From Rhizophagus irregularis (taxonomy: Eukaryota > Glomeromycota > Glomeromycetes > Glomerales > Glomeraceae): a stretch of DNA of 64,000 bases. Below, piece by piece: positions 37,250 through 48,698 of the stretch. The translations under genes and the position numbers were made by a program. Position 1 is the stretch's first letter. Each line of letters begins with the position of its first letter. The stretch covers positions 4,588,001 to 4,652,000 of the forward strand of contig NC_089436.1 of assembly GCF_026210795.1 (NCBI RefSeq), read 5' to 3'. Under the pieces are notes generated by a model, which had not been told where the DNA came from, did no database searches, and worked only from the letters and a program-made list of their open reading frames with translations.

Positions 37250-37480
37250 AATGTATACTCCTCTTCATCTTTCCATCATTCCTTTTCGTCTCCTATTACT
37301 CCTCTTTATCTTCCCATCAACGTCTCTTCATCTTCTCATCACTCCTTTTCGTCTCCCATCACTCCTCTTCATCTACCATCATACCATATTTCTCCTTTTT
37401 GTTTCCTATCACTTCTCACTACTCTTTTTTACTCCATTACTTCATTGTTATTTCATTTTTTATTATTATCTTTATTCTTG
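37250..37480 (+). repeat. Pyrimidine-rich minisatellite
   Basis: About 220 bp almost free of G on this strand, built from CATCACTCCTCTTCATCTTC-like units with TTCGTCTCC variants. The strand asymmetry could allow a triplex structure. Confidence 0.8.
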
Positions 37481-37484
37481 ATCA

Positions 37485-39240
37485 TTGTAATTTACTTATC
37501 TTTTTATTTATTGCTATTGTTTCTTTTATTTGTATCACTTCATTAAAAATATGGTGATTTTTTTCTTTAATATTGTGAATATTTAACTTAAATTTTAATA
37601 TTTGCAAATAAAATTTCATTAAATAAGATTATTTTGAACAAATATATATGTTTGCAAAAAAATTTTTTAAATATCTTTTTAAGTTTAGCCGATCAAAAAT
37701 TAGCTAAGTTAAAAAAATCAGCCGTCAGCCATTAATAAATTTACTCTATATATTGTACATCATGTGACATATTTGGAAAAAACCCGGTTAGTTTAGGGTT
37801 AGGTGGTTAGGATCTATAGTAATTTAATATATAACCAGGTGACAATTGCCCAGGCCACGTTTTGCAATTCCCTTAAATTTTTACTATTTTACTATTTTAA
37901 CTTATAATAACCGAAATCTGCCATTTCTCTATACTTAATTTACTCATTATAAATAGAAAAAATCATTTGTTATCGTAGGATAGAAAACAAGTCCTCCATT
38001 TTCCCTATTTTATTATTTGTACCTTGTAACGCAAAGGTTATTTAAGTAAATAAAATATTTTATTTTTATATAGGTACTCCGTGAAGTTCCCATCCAAAGA
38101 TCTTCAAAACACTTGCAACAAATACTCTTTTGTGGTAACGATCTGATCTGCTCATACGTTTAAGGAAATACTTTGGGTGAAATTTTAAATAATCATTAAT
38201 CATTAATCATTAATCATTATTGAGTAGAGTAGCGTCCACCCTCCCACCTGGCGAACTTTGGGGTTATTTATAGATAATTTAAATGTAAAAAAAAAAAATT
38301 TGTGTAATCTTGTGTAAAAGACAAATAAATTTAAGACATGTAACATTTAACAAATGAAATTAAGACATGTAACGTAAAAAATGTAAAAAAAAAATTTAAT
38401 TAAATCCGAAAAAGATAATCAATAAGCCCCTAAGACTAATATAAAAAAAAATCTCAGCCACATCAAATACTGAGGCTTAATAATATACGATTAAGGAATA
38501 ATTTGCGAAGATCATAAACAAAGAAAAAAAAATTTTTTTTTTTTTACGAAAATTAATTTATTTAGGTGTTCAAAAATAATTGATTGAACATACATAATTT
38601 AATAATCGATAAGCCTGCAATGACTAATTTTAGCAAACAAAGTATAATTGTTTATTAAATATTGAGGCTTAATGAACTGCATGATCAAGATATGTTTTTA
38701 AGATCATTAAAAAAAAAAAAAATTTTTATGATCTACTAATACGTTTAAGGATTAATTTGGTAGAAATCTTAATCAAAAAATATATATATATATATTTATA
38801 AATAATAAATAAAAAAATAATTGTTAAAATGAATGAAAAAAAAGTTTTTTTTAACGCAAATGATTTTATTTAATCTATAAGCCCCATTAACTAATTTATC
38901 AATGACATTATGATGTTTAATTACCTTCTTAGGAAATATTCAGGTTTAATCTTCTCCTTAAACTGCAGTTATTACAATATCGTTTAGTAATTGTAATGAC
39001 ACAATGTATATAAATATGGATGAGGTAATTATTTATTTCGAAAAAATTATACCCATGTTCTAAATATGGAAATACAAAAAATAATTCCCACATGAAGTGA
39101 AACAAAAAATATTTTTTTGAAAGTTACAAATTACATTATGGAGCCTCCCCCTTTTTAAATACAGTATATATATGTATGACATGAGTATGTTAGTGAGAGA
39201 AAAAAAAATTTTACTCTTAATTATTTACTCTTAATTACTC
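37485..39240. other. Non-coding stretch
   Basis: Short repeats only, for example TAATCATTAATCATTAATCA at about 38191 and recurring AGGCTTAAT blocks at 38470 and 38660. No convincing coding exon. Confidence 0.4.
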
Positions 39241-39255
39241 TTAAACAAAAAGAAT

Positions 39256-39907
39256 ATGCCCGCAAAAATCTCCACAATGTGTTACATTCATGAATTCACT
39301 GAACGACTTACTCTGGAGTTTACGGTAAATGAAATTATGGCTGTTGCAAGATTGAATGATGATGATCCGACAAAAATTTTATATTTGAGAGTAAAGGTCT
39401 TATGATTTTAATAAAGGCCAGGTGATTTTCTTGAAAGGAAAGTTCGTTGCTTGCGCCAGTTGGTATAGTGTATGTATTGTTTTGCGCGTGTCCTTTTGAA
39501 ATCAACCAAAAATTTGTTAATTTTTTTTTATTTTATAAATCATAAACATATCAAAGGTTAATGCAATGTCCGTTAAGTTGATTGATAATATGGAATTCGA
39601 TGATATACCTGCGATTGGGTTAAATGTCATGATTATGGGAATAACCACCAAGACGGTCAGAAATATTGATAATCAATCAATTATTGATTTCTATATAGAG
39701 GAAAACTTAGGAAATTGAGAACCGAGAGAATTTTGGGTTGAGGTTCGTCATAATGTGAACCTCAGATATCTCACTAACAAGACTAATTCTATAAATCAAA
39801 GCATGCGATCTACTACTGCTTTGATTATGGGTACGCTAACCTATCAGATGCCGGTGCTCACCTTTTTTCTTGAATGTTCTGATTTTAACTTATACACACC
39901 TGTTTAG
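39256..39907 (+). pseudogene. Small hypothetical gene with broken frame
   Basis: Starts at ATG 39256 (MPAKISTMCYIHEFTERLTL, then LNDDDPTKILYLRVK). It continues after a frame change as DFNKGQVIFLKGKFVACASW (to about 39465). After a candidate intron (39466-39560) it reads SVKLIDNMEFDDIPAIGLNV, then IDFYIEENLGN, a TGA (about 39717), EPREFWVEVRHNVNLRYLTN and a stop at 39905-39907. The GKF motif and beta-rich pattern recall the 8041 gene; whether they are related is unproven. Function unknown. Confidence 0.4.
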
Positions 39908-39909
39908 TA

Positions 39910-40765
39910 TATTTTTGATTTTCAATTAATACATTATTTAATTTTTTTTTTAATTGTATTTTTTTATTTCATTAATTTTAATTATTAAATCTATTAAAAT
40001 ATTAATTTAAAATTTTTCATATTGATTTTATTAGTTTAATGTAATTTTTTAATAAAAAGTAAATAAAATTTAAAACAATACATCGAGTGAAAAGATTTAT
40101 TTTCCTTCATTAATCTAATAATAATTTATACCATTTATGATAATCACGATTAAAAATAAGCTTCCTAACATTTCGCACATTTACGAACTTTAATTTTATT
40201 ATTAAAATTGAATTATAAAAAAATAATATGCTCCGACCCCCGATCATTGATCCCATGACGCTATTAATTAATACTCCCACATTTGCTCCCGTCAGTCCCG
40301 TATTCTCTGGTGGGTACTGGAACAAAAAAAATACTGGCTAGTTTATTCATTAAATCTAATCTAATCTAATCTATATCTATAAAAAAAAGCATTGTGCGAC
40401 CGTGACGTTAAGACTACCCTAGCATAAAAAAGTGGATTTAAATTGGATCGTCCATCATCATGTGTCTGCGCCCTGTGCTACAGATTTTATATAGGGATTC
40501 GGAGTGGCGCATCATTTGACATTGATTAGCACAATACAATTTTGAATTAGGCTGCATAAATGATTGGCGTAAAAACAAATTATAGCAACTAATCCATTAG
40601 TACTAATTGTAATATAAAATATAAAAAATTTATTGAGCTATAAAAATTGTATAAGACTAGTTTTCTTTCCATGTGATTTAACCCAGGTGACATCACCTAT
40701 GTAAAATTAAATCATGTGAATCTGGTAAATTTGCTAACGTATATTACATCACTCGATTTAGATTA
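39910..40765. other. Non-coding stretch
   Basis: AT-rich, with a TAATC microsatellite at 40350-40378. No gene supported. Confidence 0.4.
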
Positions 40766-40769
40766 GTTA

Positions 40770-40882
40770 AGGTTAGGGTTAGGGTTAGGGTTAGGGTTAG
40801 TATTAGGATTAGGGTTAGGGATTAGGATTAGGCTATTAGGATTAGGGGATTAGGATTAGGGTTAGGGGATTAGGGTTAGTAA
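40770..40882 (+). repeat. Interstitial telomere-type TTAGGG tract
   Basis: Four perfect GGTTAG units followed by degenerate GGATTAG and GGGATTAG units over about 110 bp. TTAGGG is the usual filamentous-fungal telomere repeat. Here it lies inside the sequence. Confidence 0.85.
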
Positions 40883-42490
40883 GGTTTGGGTTCGTTGGAG
40901 TTGTTAAATTTGATGATGTCATTTTCTGATTATAAATCAGATCAATTTGTAATAAGCTCAATAAACTAAACTCTCTCTTATTTTCCCACATATTTTTCTT
41001 TTTTTTAAACGCGTTATTTGTTATTGTTTGCTATACTAAACCACAAATTTTTATTAATTTTCTTTGAAGGTTATTTGAACCTTGTTTATCTTTGATATCG
41101 TGTGATTGTTATCATCATTTAAAAAAAATTATTATTTTCGTGCTGCTTGTGTCTTGACTTTAAAAGCTGATTTATCTGCTCTAAATCTCTAATATGGAAT
41201 TCTGTTTTGATTATAATTATTGTGAAAATAATTGTTCTGATTTTTCTATTACTTCTGTACGCCACTCTTCTGATCTTCGTGAAAGTGGAACAGATTGTGA
41301 TGTGGAAACCTATGAGGAAGTTGATACTACTTCTAATAATAATGTTTGTGTTTGTGATGACCTAATTGAAATTGAACAGAGTGATAGTGATAATGACATT
41401 ATGGAGTAAGGAGATGGATTAGAATTGAAAGCAGGAATGATATTTGAGACCTGGGCAAAAGCTGAATCTTACCTTGATGATTATGCGAAACAACAAGGCT
41501 TCTGTCTTCGCAAAAAGAGACGTATACCTGATCCACATGATAATAATATTACAAGAAGGAGAACATTTGAATGTTCCCATGCTAATGTACATGAATCTGA
41601 AAAGGTTGTTTTAGCTGAGAATAGGCGAGATAGAGATTCAGAAATGATTGGTTGTACCTGGCATACAAATTTAGCATTTCCTAAAAAAGAAAAAGGTGTT
41701 CGTATTAACAGTGTTATTGGAGAACACAATCATTCAATGAATCCTCTTGTTGGTGAAATAGCTCCAAAATTTTGAAAACTTTACAGAAGAGATGCTTGAA
41801 AAGATTAAATTTTGGACGATTCATGGTAAAATGGGTATACCAAGCCAATATAACCTGCTTGTTGCTTCTTTTCCAAACAAAACTATTAATAAAAAAGATC
41901 TAAGCAACGCTATTCAAAAATTTAAATTGCAAATGACACCTTCTAGAAATGATGCATGTCAGGTCCTTAATAATCTGTATTTAGAAAAAGAAAAAAATCC
42001 ATTATGGTTAGTAAAGCCACGCTTTGATACAGATGAAAGAAGACTTAATTCTCTCTTTTGGATGTCACCTGAACAGATCCGCTTCTATGAAAGATATCAT
42101 GATGTTGTTATCATTGATTCAACATCACAAACCAACCAATTTGATATGATATTGTTGTTAATTACTGTTGTTGACAATAATTTTAGGAATTTGATAGTAG
42201 GTGCTGCAATTATAGAGGATGAAATAGAAGCAACATTTTCTTGGATTTTGCAAGAGTTGTGAGATGCTTGCAGTGTTACACCAATAGTGTTGTACTTAGT
42301 GCTCTGCACGAGCCAGTCCAGCTCGAGCTGGCTCGTGAGCTAGGTATATTGGGCTGAGCTGAGCCGTGGCTTGTAATAAATTTGGCTTGGCTCATTCGAG
42401 CCGAGCTTTGATACAGCTCATTCGAGCTGGCTCGCGAGTTATAAGTTGGCTCGCGAGCTCCAGAACTTTTTTTCTTTATTATTGCCGGCA

Positions 42491-42689
42491 TCACGTGATT
42501 TTTAATTTTGGCCGGAATTAAGTGATCGATATGGAAATTTCCTTTTTTGAAATCCTGTACAATGCATTTCCCATTTTTGATAAGAAATAAAATTGCCTTT
42601 TTCAAATTGTGTAATGTTACTCAGGTATTCAAAAAGGAAATTTCCATGTTGATTACTTAATTCTGGCCAAAATTAAAAAAATCACGAGA
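42491..42689. repeat. Inverted repeat inside the MITE
   Basis: Left arm TCACGTGATTTTTAATTTTG (42491 on) pairs with CAAAATTAAAAAAATCACGA (to about 42689); inner arms ATGGAAATTTCC / GGAAATTTCCAT also pair. It may be another small nested MITE. Confidence 0.65.
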
Positions 42690-42718
42690 AATATGCAGAA
42701 TTTGATAAAAGCTCAGCT

Positions 42719-43158
42719 AGTAGTATGAAAACCCCAATTCTGGCTCACCCCCACCATATAATCTAAAATACTACCACTTTATATAATCTAATTACCACCA
42801 TCATATAACTTAATTACCATCATATAATCCACCTACCACTTTTACTATAATTTAACTACCACTTTCATATAATCTAGTTACCACCATCATATAATTTTAA
42901 TTACCACCATATAATCCACCTACCACTTTTCATATAATCTAGTTACCATCATATAGTTTTATTACCACCATACAACTCTATTACCACATTACAATCTGAA
43001 AAAATTAACCGAACAAGAAATAGGATTTCAAAGCCAACGGAGCCAAAAAAGGTAAGGAAATATTAACCCATCCAGGAAACCAGCCATGGAGTCAATAGAG
43101 CGGAATAGCAAGGCAAGCAATTACCCTTATACCGAGAAAAAATGTAATTGAATAAAAG
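42719..43158 (+). repeat. Left 440-bp terminal inverted repeat
   Basis: Matches 54277-54716 in inverse, both 440 bp. The outer half repeats TATAATC(T/C)A(A/C)(T)TACCAC motifs. The inner 100 bp are unique, and the inner edge is the promoter-like motif. Confidence 0.95.
43136..43158 (+). promoter_or_regulatory. Shared promoter-like motif, copy 1
   Basis: GAAAAAATGTAATTGAATAA plus AAG, ending 39 bp before the ATG of the first F-box-like gene. Identical 23-bp copies precede the polymerase and the rightmost gene. Confidence 0.7.
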
Positions 43159-43197
43159 GTAGGTACCAAGTAACTATACAGATAAATAGTACATAAC

Positions 43198-43545
43198 ATG
43201 GTATATACCGCAGTATCAGCAATCCCTGAACTTGTAGGCCATATCCTGGAATACATTCCAAATAGAAATTTTGGGACACATCTTCTAGAAGTCAGCCCAA
43301 TCTGGAGAGTTGAAGCTGAACGAGTACTCTGGAAGCGGTATAAAAAAGCCGAGGAGGCATACGACAGGGCAGTAAAAAAGAAGGAAAAAGCAAATGATGC
43401 TCTTGGCCAATCATTGGAGGAGGAGGGTATCCTCCATGAACTTGAATGGGAGGCATATCAAAAGGCTTGTAAAGAGAGAACAAATGCCGCAGTAGAGCAT
43501 ATTATAGTAAAAGAAGCTATTCGCCGTTGTAACTTACAACTATAA
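43198..43545 (+). CDS. Small F-box-like protein with coiled coil
   Basis: 115 residues from ATG 43198. The N-terminus (IPELVGHILEYI, then LLEVSPIWRVEAERVLWKRY) follows the F-box pattern: a hydrophobic helix, then a conserved Val/Trp-rich segment. Residues about 50-85 are highly charged (AYDRAVKKKEKANDALGQSL) and probably helical. F-boxes bind Skp1 in SCF ubiquitin ligases; that this one does is inference. It is the first gene inside the left inverted repeat, with the shared motif just upstream. Not a standard Polinton gene. Confidence 0.6.
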   Translation: MVYTAVSAIPELVGHILEYIPNRNFGTHLLEVSPIWRVEAERVLWKRYKKAEEAYDRAVKKKEKANDALGQSLEEEGILHELEWEAYQKACKERTNAAVEHIIVKEAIRRCNLQL

Positions 43546-43702
43546 GTTACTTAAGGATAGAGAATACATCGGGACGAGGATGTGTTCGGTGACTCGGATG
43601 ACGATGACTCAGATGGTGAGGAATAGTTTAGGAAGACAGTACTAATCTGTCTCCCTCTTTTTTTACCCTCATAGGGTAGGCGAACAATTAATTTTATTTT
43701 CA

Positions 43703-43725
43703 GAAAAAATGTAATTGAATAAAAG
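43703..43725 (+). promoter_or_regulatory. Shared promoter-like motif, copy 2
   Basis: Identical to the 43136 copy, followed by TATAAAAAG and then ACAAGATG at the polymerase start (ATG 43748). Confidence 0.75.
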
Positions 43726-43747
43726 AGGAGTATAAAAAGTTTACAAG

Positions 43748-46700
43748 ATGTCAACACATCAAGCAAGAAGTGCCCAACACAGACAAGTCACCCGATCAGT
43801 TCTAGCTGAACTCAAGCAGGTACCTGTCAAGTCCATCCCATATCCCCGCTCAAATGCAAAATTGCAGGAATATGAGGATGAGATCCGCCAAATTCGTGAA
43901 GCACAAGCGGCGGTAACCAATGAAGAGATAACCCGCATGATGCAAATTGACCCAGACCCACATTATGAGGTAGTCTTTGAACGTCGTGATCAGGTACGTA
44001 TAGGAAAGGAGTTAACAGACTCAAACTTTACGGCTGATATTGCTATAGGAACACCTGGAGAGCATGACTATACTTCATTTCTTACAGCACACAGTCAAAC
44101 AATCCAGAATATTCTTCAGGATGAAAGAAATCGATTGGGATCAATAAAAGTAAGAATTGGAATATTTGCCACAATAAGACGTTTAGATTCTTACCTTGAG
44201 GGATTATTTGGAGATGGTAACTTTAGTGAAGATGATGGAGTAGAGTATATCTACAGATATAACATACCATTTAAAACTCGCAATATGCCAATCCTACCAT
44301 CAACAGTTATTAATGGTACATTTAACTTTGCATTAGCAAGAATCATGCAGAAAGTAGAAGACTATGTAAATTACGGATCAGGTTGGGAATTCTATCGTGT
44401 AGAAAAAATATTTATAGAAATCTCGCAATTCCAACCACCCACAGGAGCAGGACATATATCACTCCCAAAAGATCTTGCCACGAAAAAGGGAGTAGTAAAT
44501 CCAGCTAATGATGATGACAAATGCTTCCAGTGGGCAATCCTAGCAGCATTACATCCAGTAGAAAAGAACGCAGAAAGAATTTCCAAGTATAAGGAGTATA
44601 TAAATGAGTTAAACTTTGAAGGTATCGAATTTCCAGTACAAGCTGATGAGGTAATTCTAAGAAGATTTGAGCGACAGAACCCAACTATTGCCCTCTGCAT
44701 CTGTGAATGGCGTGACCACCGCCTATGTCCAATATATGTTACCGATAGGGATGATGCAGAGGGCCGTAAAATAATAGATTTAGTACTTATCAGTAACGGG
44801 GAAAAGCAGCACTATTACTGGATTAAGAATATGAGCCGTTTAGTAAATAAACGTACAAAAGATGGACATGCAACATTTGTCTGCCGATGGTGTATCTCCC
44901 ACTTCACACATCAACAAGAAATCCATGACAAACATGTAGCAATATGTCGAGGATTAAAGAAAACCCCACAAGCAGACCGAATGCCATCAGTAAAGAAAGG
45001 AAATGATATATATGAATTCAAGAACTGGAAACGCCGCATGCAAGTCCCATATTACTTTGTTGCAGACTTTGAAGCCCTAGTAATGGACATACCACCCACA
45101 GATGAAGACAAAGATAAGAAAACCAAGAAAGTACAAGAGCAAATCCCCTGCTCATACTCGTATATTAAGGTAAGATATGATGGTGTAAGTGAATCACAGA
45201 AGATATTTACAGGAGAAAATGCAGCACAAAAATTTGTAATCGAAATGCTAAATGAGGCTGAAGCAATTCGCAATGAATTCAGAAACCCAATGGAAATGAT
45301 GCCATTAACAACCCAAGAGCAAGTAAGTTATGATAATGCAATAAACTGCTGGATATGTCGCAACCCCTTAGATGGAAATAAAGTAAGAGACCACTGCCAT
45401 ATTACAGGAAGGTATCGAGGTGCAGCACATAGAGGATGTAATCTTGACTTATCCATAAAACCTCGTGAAATGCATATCCCAGTAATCTTTCACAATTTAT
45501 CAGGATATGATGGACACATAATTATGCAAGGAATTGGTGCAATGGAATGTGAAGATGATATTGATCCTATCCCTTATAACATGGAAAAGTATATGGCATT
45601 CAAGTTAGGTTCCCTCCGATTTATAGACAGCCTACAATTCATGAAATCAAGTCTCGACAAATTAGCATCCAACCTAGGCGCAGAAAAATGTAGAGCACAA
45701 AAATGTAGTAATCCACAACACTTATGGCGAATTGATGCAGGTAGATGCTTTGCACATCCCAAAAACTTTAAAATAACACCAAGTCAAATACCATCTGAAT
45801 TACTCGAGATTTATCTTAAGAAAGGTGTCTACCCGTATGAATACATGGATGACTGGAAAAAGTTCGAGAAAACTAGTTTACCACCTAAAGGAGCATTCTA
45901 TAGCAAACTTAATGAAACCCACATTAGTGATAAAGAATATGAATATGCACAGTATGTATGGGAAAAAGCAGGATGTAAAACAATGCAAGATTATCATGAC
46001 ATTTATCTCAAAACTGACGTCCTCCTACTAGCCGATATATTTCAGAATTTCCGAGAAATGGCCTTGAAAAAATATGGGTTAGATCCTCTCTGGTACTATT
46101 CAACACCAGGCTTCGCATGGGATGCACTATTCTTAATGACAGGACAAAGATTGGATCTTATAACTGACCAGGACATGTACATGATGGTAGAACAAGGATT
46201 ACGTGGTGGAATCTCTATAGTAAGTAAACGATATGCTCGTGCAAATAATCCAGGTATGGAGAAGGTAAATGGACCACAGATAAGCCCAAGTCATCTATTC
46301 TATACTTAGACGCAAATAACCTATATGGATGGGCCATGTTGCAATACTTACCTACAGGTAACTTCCACTGGATAAAGGAGGAAAACGAGTTATCTAACAT
46401 TCAAAGGCAAATAGAAAGTAATGAAATACCAGATGATTCTTCTGAGGGATATATCCTTAAAGTCAAACTGGAGTACCCTCAAGCCCTCCATTCACAACAC
46501 ACAGATTACCCCCTTGCACCAGAACGAATGAAGGTTAAGAAGGAATGGCTTAGTAAAAAGCAGCAGGAAATAATAGCACGTTCAGGACAACGATATACAC
46601 CCACGGATAAGCTCATCCCTAACCTATTTGATAAGGATGAATATGTAGTTCATTATAGAAATCTCCAGTATTATGTTAGCCAGGGCTTAGTAATCAAGAA

Positions 46701-47643
46701 GGTCTATGAAGCTATAAAATTCGAGCAGGCTCCATGGATGAAACCATATATAGAATTTAACCCCGCCGAATGTGCTAAGGCTAAGAATGATTTTGAGAAG
46801 GACTTCTATAAACTCATGAATAATAGTGTATTTGGTAAAACTATGGAAAATCTCAGGAAACGTGTACGTGTCTCAGTAGTACAACCCCAAACCCATCCCA
46901 AGAAATATAAAAAGCTTACCTCAGATCCTGCATTCAAGGGTCGTAAAATATTCTCAGAAAATCTTGTTGCAATCCACCGACGAAAAGTGGAGGTAATGCT
47001 TAACCGTCCAACATATGTGGGTATGAGTGTGCTTGACCTCTCGAAGCTCTGTATGTATCAATTCTACTATGATACTCTTAAAGTACGATATGGTGAAAAA
47101 ATCCAGTTATGTTATACAGACACAGACTCACTTCTTGTACAAATCCAAACTGAGAATATTAATGCAGACCTCATAGATATGGCAGACCAATTTGACTTTA
47201 GTGATTATCCTAAAGATCATCCTGTACGAAAAGCATTAGGTGATAAGACTGACATAAATATGAAAATCCCAGGGAAATTTAAGGATGAATGTAATGGAGC
47301 AGTTATAGCAGAATTTATTGGCCTCCGTCCCAAAATGTACTCCATTCTCAAGGTAGGGGATGAGACCACCAATCCAAAACATGGTATCCGTAAGGCTAAA
47401 GGTGTCCCCTCAAAGGTAGTTAAAAAAGAGTTCCACCATGAGCGGTATAATAAGGCACTCTTTGATCCTAAACATAATGATACAGTCACCTTTAGAGCAA
47501 TCCGATCTGATAGACATGCTATAAATGTTATAGAAATGTCGAAGGTAGGGTTATCCCCTATGGATGATAAAAAATGGATTGCACAAGATAATATCACAAT
47601 GTATGCACATGGAGATTATAGGATACCACAACTTGAAAATTAA
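43748..47643 (+). CDS. Protein-primed-type family B DNA polymerase, one frame change
   Basis: About 1,300 residues. An N-terminal part contains DDDKCFQWAILAALHP (Polinton-like N-terminal region), then a C2H2-like finger (CRWCISHFTH..HDKHVAIC, ~residue 380). Exo I is VADFEALV (~437), followed by an endonuclease-VII-like Cys/His block (CWICRNPLDG, RDHCHITGRYRGAAH, ~534-565). Exo II is FHNLSGYDGH (~580) and Exo III YLKTDVLLLAD (~752). Polymerase motif A is ILYLDANNLYGW, motif B KLMNNSVFGKTMENL, and motif C YTDTDSLLV near 47115. The first frame ends in TAG at 46307; the rest (motifs A-C) is in the -1 frame, with the change between about 46256 and 46306 and no obvious slippery heptamer. All catalytic residues survive, so it is a recent mutation, a sequence error or recoding. 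The stop shares bases with the integrase stop. Confidence 0.9.
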
Positions 47644-48698
47644 TATAATATATGAGTAGGAGGCAGCATAGTATCAGATGGCACAACTAATAATTCTTCC
47701 CGAGTAAATATTTTTTTAGGTCCATCAGATAACCTATATATAACCGGCTGCCCATCAACAACTGTGGAAGATTCAATTGTATAAACTTTAGTAGACCATA
47801 TTGGATCAGTTGCACGTCTCCTACCTTGGTAATCTGAGTTATCAAGTAAGTATCTCACAAGAGAACCAGCTGGTAAACGTATTTCTTCTGCACCTACAGG
47901 TCTATCCTTCCGAATTTTTGAAGGTAGTGCATACACTTGATCTTTCTGGATTGCCTCAACTGGAGACATACCTAGCAGACGAGTATTAGAATTATTTAGC
48001 TCATTCACAATATCAGAAAGGTTCTTAACCCAGGCAGTATTCACACCTTCTGTAAGGAGTTCCTTTGCATCCTGTATTTTAAATAGCCTCTCTGCTAAAG
48101 TTCGATTATACCGTTCAACAATAGCCTGACTCTTATGAGTAGTACCCACCCGAATACGCACACCTTTTTCATCCATTAATCGGATAACTTCATCCTTAAA
48201 TTCTGATCCCCCATCTACTTGTAAAACTCTTGGCCAAATAAGCGGGCAGTCTGCTTTACCATAGATCTTTTTAAATGCCTTAGCAACACGTGCAGAGCTG
48301 CGATCTTCTAGAGGTACTGAAGCTTTATATCGGCTAGCAACATCTACAATATTCAGACAGTATTTATACAGCTTTCTATCTACAGTATCATAGGGCATAT
48401 ATAAGATATTTGCTTGATGATACATATTTGGTCGAGTAATCTTATTAAAAGAAACCTGTGGAACATACTTGGGTATAGGTGAGTGTATTTGCCATATAGC
48501 CTGTTTATGCAACCACTCTGTAATATCAGATATGTTAAAATCATGGCCTTCAGCTTGCACTTTAGCCCAAAGTTTTTCAGGAGTACGATAATATCCACAT
48601 GGATGGTAATAGATTTGTTGAAGGATATAATTTTGTTCGATTTGTTTATTAAATGTAGGGTCTATAAAAATCTGTGGAACTGGCAATGGAAGATACAT
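47640..48698 (-). CDS. Polinton-type retroviral-like integrase
   Basis: About 352 residues if it starts at ATG 48698; the frame extends further only with a GTG. YYHPCGYYRTPEKLW opens the N-terminal region. WLHKQAIWQIHSPIPKYVPQ and HQANILYMPYD lead into the core: NIVDVASRYKASVPL (Asp), LQVDGGSEFKDEV (Asp) and QAIVERYNRTLAERLF (Glu). A C-terminal chromo-like segment follows (WSTKVYTIESSTVVDGQPVI). The DDE triad is complete and no frameshift is seen, so it is probably active. It should insert the element with its short target duplication. Its start overlaps the Gag gene start by 13 bp head-to-head, and its stop overlaps the polymerase stop by 4 bp. Confidence 0.92.
   Translation of the reverse strand: MYLPLPVPQIFIDPTFNKQIEQNYILQQIYYHPCGYYRTPEKLWAKVQAEGHDFNISDITEWLHKQAIWQIHSPIPKYVPQVSFNKITRPNMYHQANILYMPYDTVDRKLYKYCLNIVDVASRYKASVPLEDRSSARVAKAFKKIYGKADCPLIWPRVLQVDGGSEFKDEVIRLMDEKGVRIRVGTTHKSQAIVERYNRTLAERLFKIQDAKELLTEGVNTAWVKNLSDIVNELNNSNTRLLGMSPVEAIQKDQVYALPSKIRKDRPVGAEEIRLPAGSLVRYLLDNSDYQGRRRATDPIWSTKVYTIESSTVVDGQPVIYRLSDGPKKIFTREELLVVPSDTMLPPTHILY

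Noticed and set aside
37146-37481. 111-codon plus-strand frame
   Set aside because: Its first part is antisense to a Tc1/mariner relic and the rest is the pyrimidine minisatellite.
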